NCBI GenBank assembly: GCA_964601505.1
Contig: CAZRNR010000004.1
Location: 1-64,000, forward strand
Direction of reading: 5' to 3'
DNA length: 64,000 nt
Source of the DNA: DRWZ01 sp964601505
GTDB lineage: Bacteria; Calescibacteriota; Calescibacteriia; Calescibacteriales; Calescibacteriaceae
Shown here: positions 8,345 through 17,091 of the stretch, piece by piece
Layout of the letters: each line of letters opens with the position of its first letter
How positions within the stretch are numbered: the stretch's first letter is position 1
Translations under genes and position numbers: made by a program
Notes under the pieces: generated by a model
Database searches by the model: none
The model's input: only the letters and a program-made list of their open reading frames with translations
Told to the model about the DNA's origin: nothing

Positions 8345-9361
8345 TCACCTTTTTTTCAGCATGTTATATGTTTGCTCTGCCACCTTTCTGTGTCCAATAG
8401 CGTTTGGATGGAGATTCTTAACGAAAAAATCCGAAGGACTAAGCTTCACCTTTACAACACCCACAATTGGGCTTATCTCACTTTCTATCATATCATAAAT
8501 CTTATCAACATATGGTTTTCTTCCGAGAGCCTGATCATAATCTGGAATAAGAATAAGATATATCTCGCATGGACATATATTTTTTGCCTTCCTCATCATA
8601 GACTTTAGAAGGTCAATATACCTTTTCATCACATCCTTATAGAGAACCATACGGAATAGTAAAACTTGAGCGATTTTATCTTCAAAAAGATATAAATATC
8701 CCTTGATCTTGCCGAAAAAACTATCGTAGCGATCACCCAAATAGTAATTCAAAGCATATCTTCCGTATGTCAGTAGAAACATTTTATTATAGATGTCAGG
8801 AAAAGTTGAAACAGACTTTGGTGGAACATTTCTCAACACAAGCTCTCCGTTCTCTAAAACAAAAACAGGTTTTCCTCTTCCCCCATTTTCAAGTGGCGAA
8901 GAGTCAAGAATTCCCGGGATATCATTCACCCACAGGCAAAACACAACAATATCTGGATTATACTTTAAGCCCTCTCTTTCAAGCATAAGTAATTGCTGAT
9001 CAGTGGAATACCCAACGACAGATAAATTCAAAGATATCCAGTACTCACCAAGCTTTTTTTCAATCAGCTCCCCGAATGTCTCTTCAAAATTTATTCCAAA
9101 ACCAAAGCAAACAGAATCACCCAATATCAAAATCTTTTTTTTATCTCTTAGATTATCCCAGTCTATTGTATCTCTGCCACCCTGCTTGTTTAATTGAACA
9201 TAAAATGCTGGAAAGCCTAAAATGGGAGGAACCTTTGCTTTGAAGGATTTTTGGTTTGCCCAGCCCAAAAGTTCATCCTCTACCCAAAAATCCGAATAAA
9301 CTCTCTGAACGAATAGTAATAAGAATGAAGACACTAAAACAAAAGATTTCAGAGAGTTCAT
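8345..9361 (-). CDS. Exported SGNH/GDSL-family hydrolase
   Basis: An N-terminal hydrophobic signal (residues 5-22) precedes a mature SGNH-fold domain. The nucleophile motif is LGDSVCFGFG (Ser83). FCLWVNDI carries an Asn in the expected block III region, and the C-terminal NLHPNAIGH supplies the catalytic His in the family's D-x-x-H position (here with Leu in place of Asp). Such enzymes deacylate lipids, peptidoglycan or polysaccharide; DUF1574/AlgX-like acetyl-handling relatives are also possible. The protein likely acts in the periplasm. Confidence 0.78.
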   Translation of the reverse strand: MNSLKSFVLVSSFLLLFVQRVYSDFWVEDELLGWANQKSFKAKVPPILGFPAFYVQLNKQGGRDTIDWDNLRDKKKILILGDSVCFGFGINFEETFGELIEKKLGEYWISLNLSVVGYSTDQQLLMLEREGLKYNPDIVVFCLWVNDIPGILDSSPLENGGRGKPVFVLENGELVLRNVPPKSVSTFPDIYNKMFLLTYGRYALNYYLGDRYDSFFGKIKGYLYLFEDKIAQVLLFRMVLYKDVMKRYIDLLKSMMRKAKNICPCEIYLILIPDYDQALGRKPYVDKIYDMIESEISPIVGVVKVKLSPSDFFVKNLHPNAIGHRKVAEQTYNMLKKR

Positions 9362-9389
9362 AAATATATCTTAATTGATTCTTCGTCTC

Positions 9390-10637
9390 TCACAATGGAA
9401 TATAATCTAACTTCATATAGTCCCTGAGAACCTCTGGAATTTTTATCCTTCCATCTTTCTGGAGATTATTTTCAATAATTCCTGCCATGCACCTTCCTAT
9501 AGCTACACCGGAACCGTTCAAAGTATGTGCATATTCTACTTTTCCTCCTTTTCGCCTGATCCTTATCATCGCTCTTCTAGCTTGGAAGTCCTCGCAATTT
9601 GAACACGAAGATATCTCAAGATAGTTCTTGTATCCCGGCATCCATATTTCAATATCGTAAGTTTTTGATGCAGAAAATCCCATATCGTTTGCAGGAAGTA
9701 GAACAACCCTATAGCTAAGATCAAGAAGGTCTAATATATGACAAGCATCTTCAACAAGTTTCTCAAGTTCAACATATGAATCCTCTGGCCTTGAAATTTT
9801 CACAAGCTCAACCTTATTGAACTGATGCTGTCTTATCAGACCTCTCGTCTCTTTCCCCCATGCACCAGCTTCTCTTCTGAAACAAGCAGAATAACCTACC
9901 ATGCTTATATTTAACTTTTCTTCCGGTATTATCGTATCCCTAAGAATATTTACAAGTGAAACTTCTGCTGTTGGAATAAGCCAAAGATTATCTTTTTCAA
10001 CAGAATACATATCATCCGAAAACTTCGGTAGCTGTCCTGTACCAATCATAACTTCTTCTCTGACAAGGTATGGAGTAAAATATTCTTTATATCCCCTCTT
10101 GATGTGTTCATCTATCATAAAATTTATCAGCGCCCTTTCAAGTTTAGCAGCTACACCGTAAAGAACCGAAAAACCTGAACCAGATATCTTTGCACCTGAT
10201 TTAAAATCTATGCCTATTTTCTCTCCAATCTCCCAGTGTGGCCTATGATAACTCTCACTAAAAGGATCCCCCTTAACCCTCACAATCTTTATCTCATTAT
10301 CTGGGACACTCTGATGCACTATGTTTGGAAACATCAAGATAAGGTTTCTCCACTCTTTCTCTATCTCCTCGCTTTGTCTCTCCAAAATTTTTATATCATC
10401 TCGTATTCTCCTTGCCTCCTCTTTGAGTGAAGATGTTTCCTTCCCTTCCCGCGCTAAAATTTCTATCTCATCTGTTATCTTGTTAAGCTCACTCCTTTTC
10501 TTATCTATTTCTACCTGTATGGACCTCCTTCTGGAATCAACTTGAATTAGTTTTTCAAGATCAAATTCGATTTTCCTTCTCGTAATATTATCACGTAGAA
10601 TTTGCGGATTTCTCTTTATTATATCTGGATTTATCAT
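9390..10637 (-). CDS. serS: Seryl-tRNA synthetase
   Basis: Class II aminoacyl-tRNA synthetase charging tRNA-Ser. The N-terminal tRNA-binding coiled coil spans about 28-105 (SRRRSIQVEIDKKRSELNK...). The catalytic core has TGQLPKFSDDMY, motif 2 ACFRREAGAWGKETRGLIR, the serine-binding TAEV and QFNKVEL, and the motif 3 region NGSGVAIGRCMAGIIEN. Length 415 is normal. A ribosome site (GGAGG) precedes the ATG. No T-box leader is visible in the 160-base divergent spacer. Confidence 0.97.
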   Translation of the reverse strand: MINPDIIKRNPQILRDNITRRKIEFDLEKLIQVDSRRRSIQVEIDKKRSELNKITDEIEILAREGKETSSLKEEARRIRDDIKILERQSEEIEKEWRNLILMFPNIVHQSVPDNEIKIVRVKGDPFSESYHRPHWEIGEKIGIDFKSGAKISGSGFSVLYGVAAKLERALINFMIDEHIKRGYKEYFTPYLVREEVMIGTGQLPKFSDDMYSVEKDNLWLIPTAEVSLVNILRDTIIPEEKLNISMVGYSACFRREAGAWGKETRGLIRQHQFNKVELVKISRPEDSYVELEKLVEDACHILDLLDLSYRVVLLPANDMGFSASKTYDIEIWMPGYKNYLEISSCSNCEDFQARRAMIRIRRKGGKVEYAHTLNGSGVAIGRCMAGIIENNLQKDGRIKIPEVLRDYMKLDYIPL

Positions 10638-10796
10638 CTTTCCTAACCTCCAACATAGAGATATAGTAATAACAACCTTCTGTGAACTGTTTTGTCAGAT
10701 TTTCTTCATGCAAAGTCAGATTTCCTTCATCTCTTCACAAAAACTTATCGCATCTTTAATTACACCAAAGATTAATTATTAAAATTAATACTGAGA

Positions 10797-11477
10797 ATGG
10801 ATAGAAAAGAAATAGAGGAAAATGTTATTCCACTATTCCCCATATCTAACATTGTTATATTTCCTAAAGTAAGGGTTCCATTGATTGTATCAGACGAAAA
10901 ATATAAACCACTGATATTCGAATCAGCAGTCAGATCAAAGTTTATAGGTTTTTTCCCAATAAAGGAAAGTAGAAAAGTATCAGATGATGCCGAAAAGATA
11001 TTCCCAATAGGATGTGCAGGTAAAGTAATCTCTGTTTCCGAGATATCTCCGAATGTGTTTTCAGTGGTCGTTGAAGGACTATTCAGAGTAAAGCTTATAA
11101 GCCTCTTGAAAGGTGAGAACTACAATAGTGCCAGGTTTGAAATATTGCATGAAATACTGCCAGATGAGAAGATACAAGATGAACTCAAGAGAGACTTGAT
11201 AGAAGTAGCTGTCAAATTTCTAGTAAAAATAGGAGAAAGCAGGGAAAGAATAGCAGAAATAAGTCAGGTTGCAAATAATATGAATTTTGAAGAAGTCCTT
11301 AACTGGGCTATACTCCTCCATCCACTCAGATTTACCTCCAAACTTTCTTTGATGGCCGAAGATAATGTCAGCATAAGAGCCAAAAAATTTGTCGAGGAAG
11401 TCAAAAGGGATATATTCTACATAGACCTTGTTGCGGAATATAGAGATATGAAACCTAAAGATCCAAGAGTAAATTAG
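10797..11477 (+). CDS. LON substrate-binding-domain protein
   Basis: A 226-residue stand-alone version of the N-terminal domain of Lon protease. It starts with the typical IPLFPISNIVIFPKVRVPLIVSDEKYKPLI and contains GCAGKVISVSEISPNVFSVVVEGLFRVKL, the usual 'G..a.i......dG.y.i...G..R.r' region. It ends with the common ...PKDPRVN tail. There is no AAA+ or Ser-Lys protease domain, so it is not a protease by itself. The role of such proteins is not established. Divergent from serS. Confidence 0.85.
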   Translation: MDRKEIEENVIPLFPISNIVIFPKVRVPLIVSDEKYKPLIFESAVRSKFIGFFPIKESRKVSDDAEKIFPIGCAGKVISVSEISPNVFSVVVEGLFRVKLISLLKGENYNSARFEILHEILPDEKIQDELKRDLIEVAVKFLVKIGESRERIAEISQVANNMNFEEVLNWAILLHPLRFTSKLSLMAEDNVSIRAKKFVEEVKRDIFYIDLVAEYRDMKPKDPRVN

Positions 11478-11537
11478 ATTGATGAATCAGAAAACAGCAA
11501 TATGAACCACTATTTATTTATTTCTTATATTAGCTAT

Positions 11538-12938
11538 CTAAACAAATTCATCTGTTATTCTTAATATTCTCCCCTCCATATGGATAGGTTCTATCTCAAT
11601 AACTCTTTTGTTCCCAGTATCAGATACAAGTAATATTCCAGCTCCTATCCTTATTTCTTCCGGCCGACAAAGCTCCATATTTCTTAAAACAATTGTAGAC
11701 ATTCTATTTTCTATCATAATTCTTATAGAGTTATTCAATGTATCCGCAATGAACAGAACATCTCTAAATGTTTCAACTGATTTTGGAAAATTCATTTGAG
11801 CAATAGACAATGGTCCATCGACATAACCATCCTTAAATCCTCCAGCTAGTGTTACGATTGTGCCATCATCTTTTATCTCTCTCACAGAAGAATCTGCTGC
11901 ATCTACAACAACAATCCTGCTATCATCTGTTCGTATAACTGCAGTTGGCATTCCGAATGTACAGTTTATCTCATCTACTATAACATTATCAGTGATATCG
12001 TCAAAGTAATCTATTACCTTCAATTTTTCCTCCTGAATTTTCAATCTGAATATCTTACCTGTGAGAGAAGAGACATAAAAAATTCCATCTGCTCTAGATA
12101 TATGGCTTGGAAGAGGAAGACGTATAAAACCAAGTATCTTCCTCTTCAAAAGATCAGAAACCTTTATCTTGTTCGAAAAAAGATCGCCTATAAGGAGAAA
12201 CCTACCACTTTCTGTAAAACAAACACAACTCGGATTAACAAAGGATGTTTTCTCAAAGTCTATTTCATACTCGCTCTCTGGTGAATCTCCTCCACCTTCT
12301 TTCCCAACTATATCAAATGGATCCCAATATCCCCCATATGAAAAAACTAGAACTTGCTTCCTCCCTCTATCTGTAATTGCAAGTAATCTCGTTTTCCTAG
12401 AATAAGCTATTTTTCCCGGGGTATCAAAATAAAACTTTGAAAAATCCGATCTTCTAGCATCAATGAACATTTCATCTTCGTCTCCATAATACCACCATCT
12501 TTTTTCTTCTCTTTCAGACTTTATTTCCTTGGGGCTGAAGGCAATCTCGCGTCTATTAAGTATTTCCGATATCCGCTTAAAACCTGTTATTCTGTTATGT
12601 ATATTGCCCTGCTCATCTAAAAGAACAAGCGCAGGTAGTTCATCTATACCTAATTCATCTTTGATTTGTGCGTTTTCATCAATTATAACGGGGGAATGAG
12701 AGAATGAGCAACTTATAGTCTGCCTTATGAACTCTTCATCTTTCTCGTCATCGGAAAAAGTTATGAATACTCCTATAGGAGAAACTTCTTTACCAAAAAT
12801 CTTAACAGCTAAATCCTCAGATATCTCATGTTTTTTCGAGAAGAAAACTAAAGCATATGGAGGCTTAACATTTCTTGGGTCGGCTCTATAGCAAATCTTC
12901 CCAGAAACAAGTATATTCAAATCCAATTTATCCCCCAT
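11538..12938 (-). CDS. NHLRC2-like protein: thioredoxin-like fold plus NHL beta-propeller
   Basis: Residues 1-130 resemble a thioredoxin-like domain (ALVFFSKK, PVIIDENAQIKDELGIDELPALVLLDEQGNI) but without a CxxC, so no redox activity is expected. Residues 165-466 are NHL-type blades: LLAITDRGRKQVLVF, FLLIGDLFSNKIKV, TIVTLAGGFKDGYVDG and LFIADTLNNSIRI, LLVSDTGNKRVIEI. The Trx-like plus NHL order matches the NHLRC2 family. No signal peptide is present, so it is probably cytoplasmic. Function unknown. The C-terminal beta-strand domain of animal NHLRC2 seems absent. Confidence 0.72.
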   Translation of the reverse strand: MGDKLDLNILVSGKICYRADPRNVKPPYALVFFSKKHEISEDLAVKIFGKEVSPIGVFITFSDDEKDEEFIRQTISCSFSHSPVIIDENAQIKDELGIDELPALVLLDEQGNIHNRITGFKRISEILNRREIAFSPKEIKSEREEKRWWYYGDEDEMFIDARRSDFSKFYFDTPGKIAYSRKTRLLAITDRGRKQVLVFSYGGYWDPFDIVGKEGGGDSPESEYEIDFEKTSFVNPSCVCFTESGRFLLIGDLFSNKIKVSDLLKRKILGFIRLPLPSHISRADGIFYVSSLTGKIFRLKIQEEKLKVIDYFDDITDNVIVDEINCTFGMPTAVIRTDDSRIVVVDAADSSVREIKDDGTIVTLAGGFKDGYVDGPLSIAQMNFPKSVETFRDVLFIADTLNNSIRIMIENRMSTIVLRNMELCRPEEIRIGAGILLVSDTGNKRVIEIEPIHMEGRILRITDEFV

Positions 12939-12985
12939 AAATTACCAAACTAAATAATATTAATAATTTTATTTCTAGCCCTGTT

Positions 12986-13684
12986 ATGGAGATTAAACAT
13001 AATTTAGTTCTGCTGTTTGAGGATATAAAAACAAACCAAAAAGATGGAGCTTCCACACTTGCAAAAAAAACACTCCTGAAACTAAAAAGCATAATATCTG
13101 AGACAAGAGACAAAACAATTATTCCAGAAATCATAAATATAGCGAAATCTGTAAGACCATCTATGCCGATCATAAAAAACATCGTATCAAAACTTGAAGG
13201 ATTGCCAAGTGAAAAAATTCAGGATCATATAGATATTCTCATAAAAAACCTTGAAGCAAAAAAGAAGAAAATCGCAGATATGGGAGAAATAATCTTGTCT
13301 CAGTTCCAGAACATAGGAGTTGTTTCCTTCTCATCCAATATAAACCATATTCTATCAAAAAAACAGAGAAAGAATCTTTTTGCATTGAGATCAGATAATT
13401 ATGCAAAAATGTTCGGAGAAAATGTTAATTTCGTTGATGATTGGGAAATTGAAAACAAGGTTGAAATCGGAATAATGGGAGCAGATGCTATAGTAGTAAG
13501 CGATACAAAAACATACATAGTCAATGGATATCCATCCGAAAACTTTGTAAAATCCATAAAGAGAAAAAGTATCTTGGTATTCGCAGAGTCGGAAAAAATC
13601 GTATTACAAAACTTATACTCCATAGAGGAACAAAACCTTCAGCTATTTGAAATGAAAGAAAATATCCACCTTATAATAGTCTAA
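12986..13684 (+). CDS. eIF2B/MtnA-like (IF-2B family) protein, short and divergent
   Basis: Motifs align in order with the eIF-2B alpha/beta/delta and methylthioribose-1-phosphate isomerase superfamily. These are KDGASTLAKKTLLKLKSI (helical N-terminal region), RPSMPIIKNIV, and EIGIMGADAIVVSDTKTYIVNGYPS, the equivalent of 'GADaV..dG...NKiGT'. At 232 residues it is shorter than the usual 300 or more. The NK.GT motif is degraded to VNGYPS, so isomerase activity is doubtful. It may be a sugar-phosphate-binding relative with another role. Divergently transcribed from the NHL-repeat gene across a 47-base spacer. Confidence 0.65.
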   Translation: MEIKHNLVLLFEDIKTNQKDGASTLAKKTLLKLKSIISETRDKTIIPEIINIAKSVRPSMPIIKNIVSKLEGLPSEKIQDHIDILIKNLEAKKKKIADMGEIILSQFQNIGVVSFSSNINHILSKKQRKNLFALRSDNYAKMFGENVNFVDDWEIENKVEIGIMGADAIVVSDTKTYIVNGYPSENFVKSIKRKSILVFAESEKIVLQNLYSIEEQNLQLFEMKENIHLIIV

Positions 13685-13836
13685 ATCTTTCAACCTAATA
13701 TGACAGCTAATAAGTTTTGTGGTCTTCTAATAAATTTTGTGATCCTCAATTTAACTGAACTTGTTATATTTTTACTCCGAGATAAACTATAACAGTAGAG
13801 CGAAATTCGAAAGAAAACTTTTCTGGAGAAGATAAA

Positions 13837-14247
13837 TTACCAAACCTTAGCTATTGCCTCACCACCGATTTTCTCAGCCTTAGCTCTTGTACTACTCATT
13901 ATCCCCCTTGAAGTTGAAAGGATAACTATACCTGTTCCCCCGTAAACTTGTGGTATCTGTTCAACCTTCATATATACTCTTCTACCAGGTTTAGAAAGGA
14001 TCTGCAAACCTCTGATGACAGAAATCTTCTGCTTAGGTTCTGGATAAAAATACTTAAGATAAACCTTTATTTTCCCACCCTTTTGATCTGGTATTATTTC
14101 GTAATCAGATATGAAACCTTCCTCCTTAAGAACAGAAACAATTTGTATCTTCGTCCTTGAAGCTGGAACCTCTACAAAATCTTTCTTAACAGCAACCGCA
14201 TTCCTTATCCTTGAAAAAAAATCCGCTATTGTACTTGTCATTCCCAT
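13837..14247 (-). CDS. rpsH: 30S ribosomal protein S8
   Basis: Binds 16S rRNA in the central domain. The whole family pattern is present: TIADFFSRIRNAVAVKKDFVEVPASRTKI, ILKEEGFI-type helix, ISVIRGLQILSKPGRRVYMKVEQIPQVYGGTGIVILSTSRGIMS and the terminal GGEAIAKVW. It lies 3 bases downstream of rpsN, so the pair is co-transcribed. The usual neighbours (rplE before, rplF after) are absent, which makes this a displaced fragment of the spc operon. Confidence 0.97.
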   Translation of the reverse strand: MGMTSTIADFFSRIRNAVAVKKDFVEVPASRTKIQIVSVLKEEGFISDYEIIPDQKGGKIKVYLKYFYPEPKQKISVIRGLQILSKPGRRVYMKVEQIPQVYGGTGIVILSTSRGIMSSTRAKAEKIGGEAIAKVW

Positions 14248-14250
14248 AGC

Positions 14251-14436
14251 TTACCAAGATGCCTTCCTAACTCCCGGGATCTTACCTTCAAGTGCAAGTT
14301 CCCTAAAACACATTCTGCAAAGCTTGAAAAACCTTATAAACCCCCTTGGCCTACCACACTTATGACACCTGTTTCTATACCTAACCCTAAATTTTGGTTG
14401 CTCAAAAATCCTATTTCTATCCCGAGCAGTTGGCAT
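14251..14436 (-). CDS. rpsN: 30S ribosomal protein S14, zinc-binding type
   Basis: A 61-residue short S14 (type Z) with the zinc ribbon CHKCGRPRGFIRFFKLCRMC. The tail RELALEGKIPGVRKASW is fully typical. It is the first gene of a two-gene unit with rpsH. The zinc-free 100-residue form is not present in the window. No other ribosomal protein gene lies within 10 kb on either side. Confidence 0.97.
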   Translation of the reverse strand: MPTARDRNRIFEQPKFRVRYRNRCHKCGRPRGFIRFFKLCRMCFRELALEGKIPGVRKASW

Positions 14437-14577
14437 AATATTTATCCATCTTTTAATCTTATAAATCCAGTTTTCACTTTTTTCAGATTATTTTAGAATA
14501 TCAATCCAAAACCATAGCATTCTTCAAAGTTAGTAAGATTTACATACGAGCAAATCTAAACATATGCCCCATTCATG

Positions 14578-14752
14578 AAATTTAATTTTTACTTTTTTGA
14601 GAACTGAGCTTTTGGTTATCTCGCCAATGATTTACTTAATTCTATAAATGTCTGAAATCCTCCCGATTTCTTTCATAAGCTCTAATCAAAAAATTTCAAA
14701 GTTCCAATCGTCTCAAAATATTTTCAGCGAGATCCGCTTTAAGTGCATTGTA
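14578..14752 (-). pseudogene. Decayed relic of an Rpn-type C-terminus
   Basis: The 14437-14917 gap has no intact gene. Reading the minus strand from 14752, pieces in two frames line up with the tail of the gene at 3-299. YNALKADLAEN matches YSAIALDLELR; ELMKEIGRISDIYRIK matches GLMKKIREISDIDRLK; a poorer match follows (IIGEITKSSVLKK against KKEIIKAKSLKE). A TGA, a frame change and a TAA interrupt it. The N-terminal nuclease part and the KEGREAG repeats are not found upstream. I read it as a dead copy of the same mobile family. Confidence 0.6.
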
Positions 14753-14917
14753 AAAAATAATGAAAAATTGTCATCACTCTGATCATATTTGAATTTATTT
14801 TGAGATGAAATTTACCGCTTTAGAGAATTGAAAATAGATACTTAAAGTAAATCCAAACTAAATATGACCACCAAAAGAATAAACTCACGGAAAAACATAT
14901 TCTATTCATTCCGCTTT

Positions 14918-17002
14918 TTATTTCGTTAGAAAAGCCAAAAGCTCCGCAATCTGGCATATCTGATTCTCTTTTTCTGAAGGAAATTCACTACATACTTCAA
15001 GTAAATCTCCTCTCCTGATTATTACAGAACCATCAAATGTTGGATCTAGGAAGAAAATATAAGGGAATCTTGTAACAGAACCATTTTCTCTTATACCTTT
15101 GCTGTAGAATGGGTTTAGCTTCTTTTCTTTTCCATCGCTTATATATTGCGGCTCATAAAAGTGCTTTGAATCTGTGAGTATTGTATCAGTGCAAGTTATG
15201 CTCTCTGGGAACATCTGGTATGAGTAAGTAAGTCCATTACACTCCCATTCAATGATAAAGTTATCCCTGTCATAATACATCCCAGGAATCATCTGCCTTA
15301 AGTTGCCTAATATAAGTTTCCTTATATTTATCTCGAACATATCATAGAACCATTTCTCGGAGACCTTATCTAAAAGGTATATTATAACCCCAGGTTTATT
15401 TCCCGAATATCCATATATAGCTTTGAGAAAACTTGAGATTATATCAAAGTAATAACTTAATGTCTTGTGGTCAGCAAAACCATCTATCACCTCTGTTATA
15501 GCATTTGGGATCTTCGGAATACCTGGAACAAACTTGAAGAAACCGGTTCTGTCAGACACAGTTAAGCTCTTTGAAAATTCAATCATCTTAGTAAGGGATG
15601 TCCTGAATAATTGATAAGACTCCATCCGCCTATCCCCGTCTTCTGTCGTAAGAAAATCTACCGGTGAATTCTTTATGGACCTCACAAAAAATCCAACTTT
15701 ATCTCTCATCTGTATCCTCTGAGATGACCTTATTGTATTGAGTATTGAGTTCCTTGTGTTCTCCTCTATAGTCAGATTTGTAGATTCAAGGTAAGTCAGG
15801 ATAAATTTTATGAAGTAGATCACTGATTCAAAAAATAATTTTTCATTCTCATTAACTTGATACGAAGCAGGTAGAACAAAATCAGGCATTAAATATATCC
15901 CAAGATCTATTGGAAAAGCTACATTTATACTTCTTAATTTCTCCAGAGATTCATCTAGTTTTGAGTTCAGTTCCTTGATCCTCTCTTTGCCCTCATAGAT
16001 AAGGACAAAATTCAGACTATCTACAATTTTCTTCATCTCTTCTGCAAACTCAATGATTTTTATTTCATCTTCGAATACCTTAAAATTTCCACTGATGTTT
16101 CTCATCTGGGCTAGCCAGAATTCATCCTTCTCACTCCTTTTTTGTATTTGTCTTATGAGAAAATCTATATTCGATGATTCAAATACAGAATCACATTTTT
16201 CTCCAATCTCTTCAGGTATTGTTGATCTGTTGATGTTTCCTTTGGGCTTCTGAGAACACAATGGATTACTCTCTATATCTCCAGAGAATTTCTCATATTG
16301 TCCCCCTTCCAAAACTAAGATCTCAAAACTTCTTTTTACATTATCAAGCGAAATATATGTATAGCAACCTCCGTTCTCAGAATCTATTATGAACTCTCCT
16401 ATTTTTGCATCTTGGGACTGCGTCATCCTTGAGCCATAAGTTATAATTTCCACATATCCATCTTCCCACCTTATCTTTATTTCAGAAACAGATTCAGATA
16501 CCTTTGTCGAGTAATAAGATTTCACCTCAATGTCAGCATACTCCGATTCAAAATTTATTTCCCTAAATATATAATCTTCTTGAATTTTCTTCTCTTGTAA
16601 TTTTATACTATGTTTTATTGATTTACCATCATTTAATCTACACCCGTTTTCGTCGCATTTATAATCAAACGCATCCTTGAGTAGTAAAGAAACTATGAAT
16701 GGAATCTTGAGATCCTTTGCTATGAAAAGAGAAATTGATATCTTTTGAGGTTCGGACACAGGATCAAGGAAAGAATCAAATTCTACTCCACGAGGCACAG
16801 CACACCTGCTTAAGGCTTCTCTAAATGTCAAACCAAGATTCTCATCTGCTCCATCATATTTTTGCTGAAATCTATCCTTCAATTCTTTAAACTTCTTTGC
16901 GAACTCAACTTCTTGAACTCTGCTACAGGAAAAAATTTGAAACACTGAAAATAAAATTAAAAATACCCCAAAGAACATCCAAGAAAGTATAAGCCCTTTC
17001 AT
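14918..17002 (-). CDS. Large exported protein, probable lipoprotein, function unknown
   Basis: A 694-residue protein with an N-terminal hydrophobic segment (5-25) ending in IFSC at Cys26. This could be a lipobox, but Phe at -2 is unusual, so plain secretion is also possible. The body is mixed alpha/beta with several Cys pairs (for example CDENGC around 115 and CSQKPKG around 245). There are no internal membrane spans and no motif I recognise. It sits divergent from fliD with an 89-base spacer, so a flagellar or envelope role is conceivable but unsupported. A lineage-specific protein. Confidence 0.7.
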   Translation of the reverse strand: MKGLILSWMFFGVFLILFSVFQIFSCSRVQEVEFAKKFKELKDRFQQKYDGADENLGLTFREALSRCAVPRGVEFDSFLDPVSEPQKISISLFIAKDLKIPFIVSLLLKDAFDYKCDENGCRLNDGKSIKHSIKLQEKKIQEDYIFREINFESEYADIEVKSYYSTKVSESVSEIKIRWEDGYVEIITYGSRMTQSQDAKIGEFIIDSENGGCYTYISLDNVKRSFEILVLEGGQYEKFSGDIESNPLCSQKPKGNINRSTIPEEIGEKCDSVFESSNIDFLIRQIQKRSEKDEFWLAQMRNISGNFKVFEDEIKIIEFAEEMKKIVDSLNFVLIYEGKERIKELNSKLDESLEKLRSINVAFPIDLGIYLMPDFVLPASYQVNENEKLFFESVIYFIKFILTYLESTNLTIEENTRNSILNTIRSSQRIQMRDKVGFFVRSIKNSPVDFLTTEDGDRRMESYQLFRTSLTKMIEFSKSLTVSDRTGFFKFVPGIPKIPNAITEVIDGFADHKTLSYYFDIISSFLKAIYGYSGNKPGVIIYLLDKVSEKWFYDMFEINIRKLILGNLRQMIPGMYYDRDNFIIEWECNGLTYSYQMFPESITCTDTILTDSKHFYEPQYISDGKEKKLNPFYSKGIRENGSVTRFPYIFFLDPTFDGSVIIRRGDLLEVCSEFPSEKENQICQIAELLAFLTK

Positions 17003-17022
17003 TATGATTCATTCAGAAACTA

Positions 17023-17049
17023 TAAATTTTTTCTATCATAATCCGATAA
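17023..17049 (+). promoter_or_regulatory. Sigma-28 (FliA)-type promoter of fliD
   Basis: TAAA at 17023-17026, then exactly 15 bases, then TCCGATAA at 17042-17049. This matches the flagellar sigma-28 consensus TAAA-N15-GCCGATAA at 11 of 12 defined positions. The -10 ends 42 bases before the fliD ATG, and a strong ribosome site follows. The class of gene and the position agree with late-flagellar control. Confidence 0.75.
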
Positions 17050-17091
17050 AATATTACTAAACTATACTTAATTAGCAAGGAGGTGCATCAT

